Shown: positions 44,663 through 56,541, numbered from the stretch's first letter. The stretch: 64,000 nt of DNA from Byssochlamys sp. IMV 00236 (GCA_001931875.2 MSJH02000785.1:1-64000), one strand, 5' to 3'. Notes: generated from the letters alone by a model not told the origin. Translations and numbers: made by a program.

Positions 44663-46648
44663 TAGTTATAGCCACCAGATAATATCACGTAGACTTTCCA
44701 CCAGTCTCAAAGCGCCTTTCGCGCCAGAGATCAACCTCCGCCCAGACCCATATAATTCAGCGCTTATAGGAATGTCGAACCTCCGAGCGATATCACACGT
44801 ATATCAGGTGCACTGAGCGTGGCCGGCACGCGTGCGACTATGGAATATAGAATATTGAATCTTTCCGCAGAACGTAGCATGAACTCTGGGTGTGACAGAG
44901 CTTCGGGGCAGGATGCAGAATAGACAGCTGTGGGCCGCTGCTTTGCACAGACTATGGTCGAGGATTCTCCGGTGCAAAACAGTGACTTTCTTCCCTCCAA
45001 TGGAGTGCTCGAGATGAAGGCTGGCGGAAGATGCTTATCTGCTTTCGTATGGATCGGTGTCAGCTATGTAAAAAGAATTTCAATTCCTGGATTGTGCAGA
45101 AACGAGACAAGTGCAACGTACCACATCATCCGCGTTGGATGTAGACTGATGCGATAGAATGAGACTGGGATTTGCAGGAGAACGGCCAAGCACCATGGGA
45201 AAAAGCGATTCGATGGACGTGATGATAACCTTCACGTCTGATCTCCAGAGCACAGCGGGGATATCTCAATTCGATTGCGGACTCGGGGAAAGCACAGACT
45301 GGGGCAGCTAGTGGTTAAGTGAAATTGACAACAGGACGTTGAGCGAAACTCCGCATCATCCTCGTAACGGCGAATCTGCACAGAGACCATATCAATCCAG
45401 GTGGTTCGCCTCGAACGATCCGTCTGTCACAACTCGAGTGGGCACATCTCGCAGATCTGGTGCGCCGGGGCGGCTAGGCCGTAGTGGAGGCAGCACGCGG
45501 CGGGATCGGCGGGCATTCTCGGGGAAAACGGTATATACGGAGTAGGTTCAAACTTCAGGGCCATCAAATCTTAAACTCTTTTCGACGCATCGCATAACTG
45601 GCGTGGAACGAGCGTGCGCCGGCTGATTGATAAAGACGGCTGTAGAAAACACCTTTGGCCGTGTCCGTGATGCTGTCGGCTGCAGGGAGCTCAGCGCGGA
45701 TCTTCGTCTGGCCAGCGGGCAGTGCCAAGTCTGGGGACTCGACACCAATGCCCTCGTGGAACCTGAAACAAATGATGGTGTATTCAAGGATTTCATCCCC
45801 CGGCAGTCTCAGATATCAGCATTCGCGCCTGCAATAGGAGATGGTGACGAGTTTGTGTGGCGCCGCTAGGAGAGAGACGAACTTTTGGGTAGTGGAATGG
45901 AGTTTTCGACTGGGAAGCAGAAGCAAGAAGAGGCTACTCTTGCCGTTGCACATCACAGCAGATGTACAGTAGATATATCGGATCATCAGTCTGCAACTGA
46001 ATATTCCAGTATGTAAGACTGCTACGATAAATCACCGGTGTCATCAGCTAAGTGCCTTCTGTTCCTGCATAGCCTCCCATGAATATCCAACTCTATAATT
46101 GCTCCTTGTTGTTATGAGAAGTGGAGTGTTTTTGGTGTTCAGTGAATCAGTCCAGTTTTAGGATTCCAAATTCTCCACTGCCACACTCTCAGAAGCTAGT
46201 AAGTTACAGTACGGGGTATATCTTCCCATATGGGTCTCAATGGGGAAGGTCAATAACCCTCCGACAGGGTGTAGTCACGCCTCCTCTGATAGTATTCAGG
46301 CATCTCAAGAGTCTATCGCTCGCGAAAGTGCCAAAGCTATCTGCCTAGTCCGCCCACCCAGGAATGAATCGAATAAATGGACGCCGTGCCCGAAACAAGA
46401 GACCAGCGAATTAGGAATTCTATATCTTCTAACTATTCGCCTCTCTGGCCAGTGCGGTATTCCGCTGGGATGCCCCTGATCGCAACGGGTAGATATGAAA
46501 CAGTATCGCGGTGCGACACGGACACTTTTGTCGATCACCACGGAAAACGAAACCTCCAGGCAGTCCTCTCATGTTAGGTATATCCTCGTCAAAATCCCAT
46601 CATAGAATAACTCATGGCATTCATCATCGCATTGTATTGCATTTCATA
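44663..46648. other. 2-kb spacer upstream of the regulator
   Basis: No gene is supported. Frames on both strands at 45548-45869 lack an ATG in the + frame and show no domain. The left part is presumably the promoter and leader of the Zn2Cys6 gene. Confidence 0.4.
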
Positions 46649-47065
46649 TCAAAAACAACCACCAAGGTTCGGTTCATGTACGTAAGTGAAGCCTCGAACT
46701 GTCTGCTCCCCTCCATGGTCGCATGTATCCATCAAGGCCTTGAGAACGCGGTAACAAGTCTTGAAATATAATCTCTGTTCGAATCTCGCATCATTTGCGA
46801 TCTCAAAAGTGATTCGACTCCCCTGTTTGACATTGTAGCAGACGCGTCTCACAGAGGGAGAGAAATTTGACGTTGCTGGACCATATGAGCCACCAAGAGC
46901 GTAGCATGCTCGTTCTGCATAGGCCCAAGTCTTGCTTTTGGAAGCACCATCATCATCATTCCGTATGACAGAACAGCCATAGTAGCAATGACTGGCAGAT
47001 ACTAGAGGCGAAACAACCAGTAGGAAAAGTATTATCGGTTTGATAATGTTTGTGTGGACGATCAT
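46649..47065 (-). CDS. small secreted cysteine-containing protein (138 aa)
   Basis: Start ATG at 47065, MIVHTNIIKPIILFLLVVSPLVSA, a clear signal peptide with cleavage expected after about residue 24. The mature part of about 114 residues has seven cysteines: HCYYGC, RACYALGG, RRVCYNV, KTCYRVL, DTCDHGG and GGCF. The spacing resembles fungal small secreted proteins (a first C near the N-terminus, AC-YALGG, C near an ITFEI strand, and a final C). An odd number of cysteines means one is unpaired or the start/end should be checked. It is probably extracellular and rich in disulphides. A role as effector, antimicrobial or cell-wall protein is only inference; I do not recognise the family. Confidence 0.7.
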   Translation of the reverse strand: MIVHTNIIKPIILFLLVVSPLVSASHCYYGCSVIRNDDDGASKSKTWAYAERACYALGGSYGPATSNFSPSVRRVCYNVKQGSRITFEIANDARFEQRLYFKTCYRVLKALMDTCDHGGEQTVRGFTYVHEPNLGGCF

Positions 47066-48278
47066 CGTGGGAGTCGTTTCGGACCAAGATCGTACAGAAT
47101 TGGAAAAAGAAAAAGAAAAGCAAAACCAGATTTCCAAAGTCCTACAGAGAGATCAAGGTGCTTCGTATGGCTATTAAATAAACAGTAAGCTGCAGCCCCC
47201 ATCCCTCGTGTAATTCATAAGCACTATCTGCCAATATCCATATTAGGCCCCGAAGCAGCAAATCATCATGAGAGTAGCAGTCAATATTCTTAGTCCAGGT
47301 AGCACAAGCCACTCTTTAAATAGAAACCCTGTTTCCAGACCTCCAGGCCCCAATACAGCAAGAATCCTCCGATCTATTTCGCTGTCGACGGTGTGTTTAT
47401 TGGCGCTTGGCGTAAGATATGGCCCCCATGCGAGCTCTGTGTTTACTTGGCGTCTGACCTCATACTGCGATAGGCAATCTTTAGATATTAATTAGATGCA
47501 CAGAGATTGACACGTGTAATTCACTTTGCTAAGTGAATGATGTATATTTCAAATGGATGAAACCTTACGATCCATCAGACAAACGATGAGAAGATGCCAT
47601 ACTTTAGCGTCAGAGACAAACAAAAGGAATAACGCCATAGAATTTTTTTTATACAATAGAGATCGTCGCTAGTCCCTGAGGACTATTGGATACGATTATC
47701 CAGAAACGTACTCAGCGAGGAAAATAGATCTAGACTCGAGAATCGCGATATAACGCCCGTTGTAGGTCTCCAGATGTTGGAGGTTACGATTTCAATCTAC
47801 TCTATATGATTCTATGGGGGTCCTCCGTACAATATCAAGATGACCGGAACTCCTTTTGCATTCCCTACCTATCTAACACGAATATACACGTTAAGGAACA
47901 CGTTAGGCCGAGAACCCTTTTTTTTTTTTTATGCAAACGGTGCTTGGAATAGACAATTTTGAGAAGGATGAGAAATTGCCAAACTGGGGAAGAGAATAAA
48001 GAAGCGCCGATAACATGCACATAATTTTGGGCATACAATAGAACGGATGGGAATGCCTTTCATGAGTTGTGTCTTGCCATTGATAATTCGAAGCAGTCAT
48101 AACCCCAATTTGCATATTCTAAGCTTTTTTTTTAACAACTCAATTGACTTTTTGGTCCGACATTTATCAGTCTGGACTTGATCCAAAGATATCAATCTGG
48201 AAGACGAAATTCCCAAAGGAGTATAAATATCGCACGGTCCATACAGCGTAGTATTTTAGGCCAGGCCTGACCACTGCT
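47066..48278. other. 1.2-kb spacer
   Basis: No gene seen. It includes the promoter of the secreted-protein gene and an A+T-rich tract with T runs near 47645-47651, 47920-47931 and 48126-48133. Confidence 0.45.
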
Positions 48279-50148
48279 CTATTCCTTGCGCCCAAGACGT
48301 GGGAGCCGGATGCGAAGGAGAAGGAGAAGCATGAGACCTCCGAATACGGCTGCGGAGAGAAACGTTACGTGCAGGGCGGCACCATAGGCGGTCACAACTA
48401 TTCCATATCAGTAAGACTTGAGAAAAAAAAAAAAAAAGAGAATTATTATGAACGGTCTTCTTACCTTGTTTCTGATGCACAGAATCCAAGTCTGCGATAG
48501 ACTGGACAGACTTGCGCACAAGTCGGATAATATTCTCCTTTTCTGGCCCAGTGACCAGTTTCTCGAGCCGGAAGTAAAGCATGTTCTGGAAGATCCAACT
48601 GCTGATAGCAACGCCCATGACGGATCCCAGATTCCTCCAGAGACCAAGAGTTGTGGTAGCAACTGCTTGTTCATCCTGATCACTTACGGCCAGGATGGAA
48701 ACGGTGATAGATGGGAAGGAAAGTCCCTGTCCACAACTTGATATGGAAACACAGATCATTGTCAGCCAGTCCGGAGTGGCAACATTCATTGAGCTTGCAG
48801 CTAAGCCTCCTGCGAGCAGCAATGCACTCCCGAGGATCACAGTGGGCTTAAGACGCTTGCTCCATGTAATCAAGAATCCGGTACTGACACTCGCACAGGT
48901 TACAGTAGCCGTTGCTGCTACCAATCGCAGACCGGATTCAGTGGGCGATACGAGCTTAACCGCTCGGAAGAAAAGGGGGGCGTTGAAGATAATCGTGTTG
49001 ATGGACATGGAGCCCAAGAAATTACCGTATATCAAGCTCGCACGTGGGTCTCTCGACAGGAGTGATACAGGCATCACTGGGCGTTCAACATGGCGTTCAT
49101 ATCTCACGAAGATAATAGCCAGAATGAAGAATATAATAATGGATGATACGACAAAGTAACGTCCATAGCCTAGGTTGAGGCCCATAATCAGGATGGTCAC
49201 TCCTAATACTAGGATAAATGAGCCTGTTAGATCGATACGGCGGATCAATTGTCGGATAGTCGCCCTCTCGCCATCCACCTTTTTCAAACCCAGGTCGGAA
49301 GGGGTCGTCCATGCAGCTACGAGCATGTACACGAAGATGAATGGAAGTTGCACAACGAAGGCACCTCGCCAACCAACTTGGTCACAGAGAAAACCTCCGA
49401 AGGCAAGGCCAGAACATCCGCCAAGACCTAAAGCAAGATTGATATATGACTGGTAGATTCCTCTGTATTCAAGGCGGACGAGATCACTGCAGATGATCAT
49501 ACCCATCGAAATGACTCCACCAGCACCCAGTCCACAGAAAGCTCTGGCTGCAATGAAGCTTTGGATGCTCTGGGCAAGGGCGCACCACGCAGTCGTCACC
49601 AGGAAGACAAAGATCGAAAAGAGATACACCGGTCTTCTGCCAAAAGTATCCGAGACGCGACCAAATAGAGGCATGAAAGCAGTCGATGTGAGTAAGAACG
49701 ACGTCGTGAGCCATGCAGCAGAGTCGGAAGCATGGAAATAAGATGTGATAACTGGATGACTCGACGCCATCAACGTCGAATCAAAGAGACTAACAATGTA
49801 TCCCAATTGAATACCCCCGAATATCAACCAAAATCTGGTTGGCGTGACATTGTTAAATCTCGCTGCGTAACCAGTAGGTTCTGTCCCATCACCATTTTCT
49901 TCGGAGACTACCGGTCCTGGCAGCGACATGCCCTCGATTCCCGGTTCAGGGTCGAGTCCCTGTGGAATGGAAGGGACCTTTGCTAGGTTCAGGGGCGCGG
50001 ACTCATCGTCCGCTCCGAAGGATGATGACCCAGCCTCTGCATGGTTTTCTGAACTTGCGTATTTACGCGACTTGTCTGGTTTCAACAGAGGAGTTGACTC
50101 GTCGATACGAGGCCTGCTCGAGGGTTCCCCGTTTTTAGATGCGCTCAT
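48279..50148 (-). CDS. MFS transporter (DHA2/Vba-type)
   Basis: Two exons, 50148-48465 and 48397-48279, giving 600 aa. The intron (67 nt) holds a long T run on the coding strand and the join gives HQKQVVTAYGAALHV. The cytosolic N-terminus of about 105 residues contains ESTPLL, an ExxxLL acidic dileucine signal. The transport part begins FWLIFGGIQLGYIVSLFDSTL, then DSAAWLTTSFLLTSTAFMPL, GRVSDTFGRRP (the MFS motif between helices 2 and 3), and ARAFCGLGAGGVISMG. The pattern matches multidrug/basic amino acid MFS proteins of the DHA2 class, such as yeast Vba transporters. Vacuolar location is inferred from the dileucine signal. Substrate unknown. Confidence 0.88.
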
Positions 50149-50977
50149 TATGGCGGACTATCGCGGCGGTATGGGACGAAAGCGTTAACAGGGAACAAAG
50201 TACTGTACAATCCAGAGAAAATTGCGAGTCAAAGAACGACTTTTTCCAAATCCCCTATTTTCACCAACACCACCACACGAGATGCAGAAGTTGTACTTAA
50301 CTCGATTTCCCGTCAGTCCGATAAACTGGCACTGACTGAGACTTTCGAAAAAAGTGGTGCCGGGGATAAGAGCGGCGATAGACACTAGGCTGTGGGTCTA
50401 GTTAACTACCTTAGGTAATTATTGTGATTATTAATCCTCTCAATACTCCACCGTGCTGCCACTCTTCCCGTTTATCTACCTGCAAATACGCCAGGGGCTT
50501 TTTGCTGTGAGAGGACGGTTGATTCCTCGTTGTAAATGCGGCTTACCAGATGAGTACTAAGACTCGAGACCATCCGGATGCTTGGTGGCTAATCTAAAAG
50601 AGGTTGTGGCCGATGAGCGATTGGCGGGCGGTTGCGCCGATAGATGTCGTTCCGGCTCGCTCCGTTCGTATGCACAGTCCATCGCTTAAATAGGAGTCAT
50701 ATCCAATCAACATGACTGTTCACAATCGGTCCACTAGTCGAGTCGAGACTTCAAGAGTATTACGCAGAAATAGCGCAAAGAAATAATACAAAGCCAAATG
50801 TTCTTATAGTGAACTGTTTCCAAAAAATCTGATCTTGAACCAATTCCAGACTCCTTCGCTTAAAAATCCAAAAAATACTCAGTTATGGGGGAAAAGAGAA
50901 GAGAAAAAGAAAGAAAAGAAAGGAGAGAAAAAGAGAGAACGCGGCCCTGTTGCGCCACGAAAAGAAATAACCATCTG
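50149..50977. other. spacer with polypurine tract
   Basis: No gene seen. A purine-only tract of about 50 bases lies at 50887-50941 just beyond the 3' end of the glycosyltransferase gene. Confidence 0.5.
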
Positions 50978-52021
50978 TTATAAGTTCTCTCTGGTCGCAT
51001 TGACACCTATCCAGAAGCCTTCCATCTCCCATCGACACCGCAGCGCATAATCAATTACCTCTTGCTGTAGCGATTTATCCCACGATTTGACATGCAGAGA
51101 AGCCACGCCTCCCTCCATATCCTGAGGGGTCACAAAGTTCATATTCCAGGTATAGCTAAGCTTTTGCCAAGGCATGTTTCCTTCTTGGCGGTGGGCATAG
51201 TTCAAGAGATTCTGTTCGGGCATCATCGGGTCGAATCTGTCTGGGATCGAGAGCACCGACATGTAATAATGCATGATTTCGTGGGAAGGCGAGTAGAGGA
51301 AGAATCCAGCGTTGAGATAATTTCCGCTTGTATCGGGCGGGAATGAATGCTCGTATGTGCCCGCTTCGGTCTTCCCTGCGAAGAGATAGCGTTCAGGAAG
51401 CGGTGGTTCGTCTGGCTTTATTTCGTCCCCGTTTTTCTGACTGTACATGAATTGGGCAGCAGGGTCATCGAAAACACCATCAATCGGTCTCGTCAGGACA
51501 GTGTCTCCGTCCATGAAGAGGACCCTTTCATACGGAACAATGTTTGGGTCGAATAATCGCAACTTCGTCCAACAGTCCTTCCATCGAGGCTCTGTCACGG
51601 TAAGGTTGGTCTGCACCTTATCGACGGGGATGACAATTGCTCCATCTTCTGTGAGCCTCTCACGGCTGGCCGCACTCACATCATCCGTTACGAGAATGAG
51701 GAACGGGATGGAAGGGTCGAGACGCGTTCGCGGCGAGTGCCGTAGCTGATAAGTGAGCGTCCGAGTAGCGATCAGATAGTTGCCATCCTCCTGATACTTC
51801 CAGCTTTCCGATTCTCCAGTGAGGAACGTTGCGACGGCAATATCGCGCCTATACTTGGTATTTCCTCGATGCGAGTAATGACTTTGAGAATAGAGACTTG
51901 TGGCTCGTATAGATGCGGGTGTGGGTATGTGATCTGTAGGCGATAGAATGATTGATAGCCCAACGATAGTCAGTATCAAGCTTGCTGCAATTTGGACCTT
52001 TTTGCGAAGAGGTACCGCCAT
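50978..52021 (-). CDS. glycosyltransferase family 8, type II membrane protein
   Basis: A single exon of 347 aa from the ATG MAVPLRKKVQIAAS. The frame stays open upstream but without a better ATG close by. Residues about 8-26 (VQIAASLILTIVGLSIIL) form a single N-terminal signal anchor, so the catalytic part should be luminal. DIAVATFLTG opens the nucleotide-sugar-binding fold, RWKDCWTKLRLFDP precedes the DxD-type metal site VLFMDGDTVLTRPIDG (DGD), and DTSGNYLNAGFFLYSP and YAHRQEGNMPW follow. These are the signatures of GT8 (glycogenin/galactinol-like) enzymes. The donor is a UDP-sugar by family; acceptor unknown. It probably acts in the Golgi. Confidence 0.85.
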   Translation of the reverse strand: MAVPLRKKVQIAASLILTIVGLSIILSPTDHIPTPASIRATSLYSQSHYSHRGNTKYRRDIAVATFLTGESESWKYQEDGNYLIATRTLTYQLRHSPRTRLDPSIPFLILVTDDVSAASRERLTEDGAIVIPVDKVQTNLTVTEPRWKDCWTKLRLFDPNIVPYERVLFMDGDTVLTRPIDGVFDDPAAQFMYSQKNGDEIKPDEPPLPERYLFAGKTEAGTYEHSFPPDTSGNYLNAGFFLYSPSHEIMHYYMSVLSIPDRFDPMMPEQNLLNYAHRQEGNMPWQKLSYTWNMNFVTPQDMEGGVASLHVKSWDKSLQQEVIDYALRCRWEMEGFWIGVNATRENL

Positions 52022-53084
52022 GTCTTTGAGCAACAACCTCCTGGAGATCAGGAGCAAGTAGCCGATCAACTGACGATGCAGAAAAGGTTTTCACTCGTAG
52101 AGTTGGGTAGGATAGATACGGAGTCCCCGGCTCTCGGAAGGGAATTCGAGTGAAGAAAAAGTGACAGCTACGCACAGGATGCCCCATGATCCAATTCACC
52201 TAATATAAGTATCGACATCTCCTAAGTCTCCCTGAAAGGTTGGTTACATCTCTTTGTTATACGTAGTGTCTCGTATACTACTAGTACCTGCATGGTGCTA
52301 ATGAAGAGCGCTTCCGTTCTCGAAACAATGTGACATGGTAGAAAACCAATCATCGCATACTCCAGGAACAATCTTGACAGAAAACCTTGTATTAGTACAA
52401 TACTCGACTGTGATCGCAATCACCGGATCGTCATCGCAATCCAGTAAAAGAAGAATACCCCTGGGAAGAGTTCAGCGCACTGCCTATTATTAGGAGGTGC
52501 TTTCCAGGGATGCGCGCCTTTTGGAGGATATAGATCGCTACTATTGGCAAAACTTTACTTACTTAGCGCCGGGCCCCCTGCAACAATATGTACCTAGGTC
52601 CTTAGGCGCCACGCAGAAGTACTGCTTGCAGCGCTTCGTCGTGTTCCGGCGGCAAGAAATCAGGTTCATGGAGGTGCTGACAAGAAGTGCAGCTTCGAGG
52701 ATGGAGAGTGTCACATTATCCCATCGCACGTATCTCCGGATACAGGAAAAATGCCAACCGTTCAGGCTTGAACAGAAGCGGACGGCAATTTACATAGTTC
52801 AAAATGCGGCGGTTCTTCCGATAAGATCGCTGCTCCCATAAGTACTTAGGCGGTGAGAGATATACGCCAATCAGGGAACTGCGATACGACTAAAGGCGTT
52901 GGTGACTCAACAACAGCCACAGTTTGTCTTGATCTTTCAGAACGTCAGAGACAAGCCGGGCTCCAAGTTGATTGTGCGGTATCGTCCGTTTTCTGGTACC
53001 TAGATTGGTGACATCTTATTCGGAAAAGCAACAGATCTCTAAGCTCTAAGTTGTACAGCCCTACTGGATTACCCCGCTATCGAA
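52022..53084. other. 1.1-kb divergent spacer
   Basis: Lies between the glycosyltransferase start and the glutamine amidotransferase start, so it contains both promoters. A frame at 52497-52841 starts only at GTG and has no domain; it is not supported. Confidence 0.5.
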
Positions 53085-54045
53085 ATGCGCCGCCCGCTTC
53101 GCATCGCGATTCTCGAGACCGACACGCCCCTCGAAAGGACCAACAAGAAATATGGCGGATACGGTGGCGTCTTTGAGGCCCTCTTAAAGGCCAGTGCGAA
53201 GGCGTTAGGAGAGCCCGAGAAGTTGGATCCGGAAACAGGGCTGGAGATCACGAAGTGGGATGTTGTCCATAGAGATGATCGTTACCCGAATCTCGACGAT
53301 ATAGATGCTATCCTCATGACTGGCTCTAGTATGTCTCAGTTATACACAGTATCTACCTTTCCCGAATCAGTTCATGAAGATCATACCATCCAGACCATAA
53401 GACGTTCCACGGATCCCATGGTTCCCATAGTTGCTGACTGAGTCATACCCACAGGACACAACTCCTTCGACAACATTCCCTGGATAAATAAGCTAGTAGA
53501 GTTTGTGCAAAAGGTCCTTGCTCAAGACCGTGTCCGCATCATCGGCGTCTGTTTTGGTCATCAGATCCTCGGTCGCGCACTCGGCGCCAAGGTTGGTCGG
53601 AGTGACGATGGTTGGGAGATCTCGGTTTGCGAGATGGATTTGACGGAGAAGGGGAAGGAGTTGTTTGGACGAGATAAGCTGGTGAGGATCTGTGGACGTT
53701 AAATTATCTCACTGTGGAAAGATTGCTAACCCTGGTCCGCCTCCTGCATTATAGCGTCTGCAACAAATGCACCGCGACATCGTCTTCAGTTATCCACCAA
53801 ATGTGATTCCTCTCGGCTCTTCTCCTCGCTGCGCCGTTCAAGGAATGTACTCACCTCGCCGCTTCATTTCCGTTCAGGGTCACCCTGAGTTCACGAAAGA
53901 AATCATTTCTGATATCCTTGAGGCACGAGCCAAAGCTGGAATTTTTGCTGGGGAAGAATTCAAGGATGCGATGGCAAGAGTTGGAAACGAAAACGACGGC
54001 CTCGCTGTCGGTGTTGCATTCTTGAAATTTTTGCTCGAAGACTAG
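53085..54045 (+). CDS. class I glutamine amidotransferase-like protein
   Basis: Three exons: 53085-53328, 53455-53681 and 53755-54045, giving 253 aa. It starts MRRPLRIAILETDTP, typical of this stand-alone amidotransferase group. The nucleophile elbow is GVCFGHQILGRAL (active C near residue 115) and the HxE pair is in QGHPEFTKE. Also present are MTGSRHNSFDN, where intron 1 is placed, and YPPNVIPLGSSPRCAVQG. The family removes the amide of glutamine or of gamma-glutamyl compounds; stand-alone forms in yeast are linked to metal or stress response, substrate unknown. The C-terminal stop is 298 bp from the convergent OPI10 gene's end. Confidence 0.9.
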
Positions 54046-54343
54046 ACGATAAATGCCTATATCCTAGAGATGTCTATAGAAATACTGTATATAAAGACTG
54101 TGCGTGGACATATTAGAGAGATGTACTGTATCTATTCTTTCGGCCATGTCCAGAAGCAGCAATGTTTTGGTAAACCCACGAGTCCATAGTCTGATATCGT
54201 TAACTAAGAGGGTAGTCATCAAAGAGAAAATAGTCTTTTGGCAAACTCCGCACAAATATTAGTATACATGAATCATCAACCGGTGCGTAAGCAAGTAACT
54301 TCACGCACTTGCAGCATATTTTATCACATAGGGAACCCCAACA
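54046..54343. other. convergent 3' spacer
   Basis: Short spacer between the 3' ends of two convergent genes. No gene seen. Confidence 0.5.
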
Positions 54344-55063
54344 TCAAGCATTGGGATCCTCTTTTTCTAAGAACGTAGGATCCATATCAATACGCCGTTC
54401 GAATTTCGACCACCAGTCCCGGAAGGCTTTGAGAGGCACCACCTCCTCCCCCTTTTGTGGACTCGACTCCGCAAAGCTCGCCAGGAAGTTGAACGCATTC
54501 CCGATAATCCGCTGCGCAAGGACCTTCGTAGTGACTTGTTTGTTTTGTCGCTGCTGTTCAGGCGACTGTCGCACCAGCGCGGTCGAAGGAGCAGTCGGGT
54601 TTCCTCGGGCACGGAGTTCAGCCAGCTGAGCTGCAACGCTCTGAACTGGCTCGACGGAAATACCCAGTACCACCGTTCCTCCCATTGACTGTCCACCTGA
54701 TAAGTTGCTCGCTCCCTCGTCCAGCATCTCGTCTTGCTCTTCTGCTTCTGACCGCCGAGGCTGGTCTGAAGGCTCACTCGACCTGACCCTGAAGATCGCT
54801 GACGGCTTTTCGTTTGCTATCGCCCCAAGGAACTTGAACTGCGGTCCATTAGGTGTGGGATTCGACTCTGGCAGCTGGATGTAGATTGCAGCGGCTGTGT
54901 CCGGTGGTAGGACCGTGCCTGGTAGGAAGAAGACAGCGACATGAGCGAAGCGAGGATTGGAAGGGAAAGTGAAAGCGAATTTTGTGGCTTGTCCGTTCGG
55001 TTGAGGATCGATAGTGGAGATATCAGTCAGACATGGTCTGCCTGGAATGACAACGGAGAACAT
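54344..55063 (-). CDS. opi10: Hikeshi/OPI10 family protein
   Basis: A single exon of 239 aa. It starts MFSVVIPGRPCLTD, the diagnostic start of the Hikeshi family, then FAFTFPSNPRFAHVAVFFLP, AAAIYIQLPES and FKFLGAIANEKPSAIFRV. A serine/glutamate-rich linker follows (residues about 110-135), then VVLGISVEPVQSVAAQL and a C-terminal helical segment (FNFLASFAES, KAFRDWWSKFERRI). In animals Hikeshi carries Hsp70 into the nucleus under heat stress. In yeast the orthologue is Opi10. The gene is head-to-head with the Nudix gene. Confidence 0.95.
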   Translation of the reverse strand: MFSVVIPGRPCLTDISTIDPQPNGQATKFAFTFPSNPRFAHVAVFFLPGTVLPPDTAAAIYIQLPESNPTPNGPQFKFLGAIANEKPSAIFRVRSSEPSDQPRRSEAEEQDEMLDEGASNLSGGQSMGGTVVLGISVEPVQSVAAQLAELRARGNPTAPSTALVRQSPEQQRQNKQVTTKVLAQRIIGNAFNFLASFAESSPQKGEEVVPLKAFRDWWSKFERRIDMDPTFLEKEDPNA

Positions 55064-55497
55064 GGCTGGGGCTTAGAGCTGCCTTGCGATGGGTGCTTTG
55101 TTTGCTGATGGCGGGGCACTGCGCAAGGCTCAATTGGAGTAATAGTCTAACAGACAGAGCTGAATTCGATGTTGGGTGTAACCATCAGATATCTCATGAG
55201 CTATGTCACAAGAGATTCAATTGTTATAAAAGGGCGGACAAGTTTACCAGGAGGACAACAAAATTGTGCGAAGATCTTTTGGCGCGTCAGAGATGGAAGC
55301 GCAAAGAAAGTAAAGCTCGACCGGTGACGAAAGGCATCCATCCCCGAAGCTCAAGCATTCTTGCCCTTATCGATAAGGGCTTTTTAGGTCCTGAATCGGA
55401 AACGCCAGCAACTGACACGAGCATCTCCGTATCGATACCATCCCCTGCCGCAAACAATTCTAGGTTGACGCCAGGGAATAAAAAGGTCGCTTTCGAA
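55064..55497. promoter_or_regulatory. divergent promoter of OPI10 and the Nudix gene
   Basis: This 434-bp stretch separates two divergent start codons. An open frame from 55084 reads through into the Nudix first exon without a recognised domain and is probably not translated. Confidence 0.45.
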
Positions 55498-56541
55498 ATG
55501 GGGAAATCAAACCTTGACCTCATCAAGGAATGCGACAAGTATAACTCCCCTAATACAATGTTGTTGTCACTTTCGAGGCACAGGCAGACATGCTAACCGT
55601 CCCGACTGAACAGTTTCCCCTACTACGATGAGGACCCCGCGTACTACAAAGCTCACCTGAAGACTTACCATGCTTTCAAAGTATCCGGCTGTGATGCAGT
55701 TCTTGGATACATCCCTAACGATGTTGTCGAAAATTTCTACTTCCCTGAACACTGCTGGAGTGTCGACTCCACGGCTCAGACAGTCACACTTGTGACTGCT
55801 CCTGATGCGACGCCCGCGCAGCGCAGCGAACTAGTGGCTCAAACACTTGCAGAGGTGGTAAAGAGAGACACCTTCAAACTACTACACGGCTGGCGCAATG
55901 AGATGTATGCTGTCTATGGCCCTAAGGGAGAATTCCTGTTGGAAATGGAGCGCTCTGCATCTCCGCTTTTTGGTATTGTCACGTACGGTATACACATGAC
56001 TGGCTACGTGGAGGATGAGCAGGGAATTCGGATATGGGTTCCCAGACGCTCTAGAACAAAGCAGACTTACCCGTCAATGCTCGATAATACTGTCGCAGGA
56101 GGGATAAGCACTGGAGAAAAGCCATCTGAGTGCGCTATTCGGGAAGCCATGGAGGAAGCATCTCTCCCAGAGGATGTCGTGAAGAAAGGCGCAACACCGG
56201 TAGGTTGCGTGACATACTTCTACGTCCGAGATCAAAGGGCGGGTGGAGAGACAGGCCTGCTACAGCCGGAGGTCGAGTACATCTACGATCTCAAACTCGA
56301 TGCCAGTATTCAACCGAAACCTTGCGATACCGAAGTCGAGAGTTTCAGCTTATGGAGTTTGGACGAGGTCAAACAGGCACTGAGAAACGGAGAATTCAAG
56401 CCAAACTGTGCAGTTGTTCTCATTGATTTCTTCATCCGACACGGCATCCTTACACCGGAGAACGAGCCTGATTATATGGAGATCATGGCGCGACTGCATC
56501 GTCGCTTAGAGTTCCCAACAGTCTCACATTTCACTGGATAG
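55498..56541 (+). CDS. Nudix hydrolase related to thiamine pyrophosphokinase (DUF4743 type)
   Basis: Two exons, 55498-55538 and 55614-56541, giving 322 aa; the join is MGKSNLDLIKECDNFPYYDE. The N-terminal half (residues about 1-110) is the DUF4743 segment found in thiamine-pyrophosphokinase-related fungal proteins. It is followed by IWVPRRSRTKQTYPSMLDN and the Nudix box GGISTGEKPSECAIREAMEE (metal-binding E residues present). The box ends ASL rather than the common xGU. Yeast and plant relatives hydrolyse damaged forms of thiamine diphosphate; that substrate is inferred. Probably cytosolic. It is convergent with RPB8. Confidence 0.92.

Noticed and set aside
45548..45869. Overlapping frames on both strands upstream of the Zn2Cys6 regulator
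   Set aside because: The + frame has no ATG (opens with TTG); neither has a domain.
52497..52841. + strand frame of 114 codons near the GATase gene
   Set aside because: It starts only at GTG and lacks a plausible upstream exon or domain.
55084..55596. Long + strand frame running into the Nudix gene
   Set aside because: The family N-terminus begins at the ATG at 55498 with a clean intron; upstream residues match nothing in the family.
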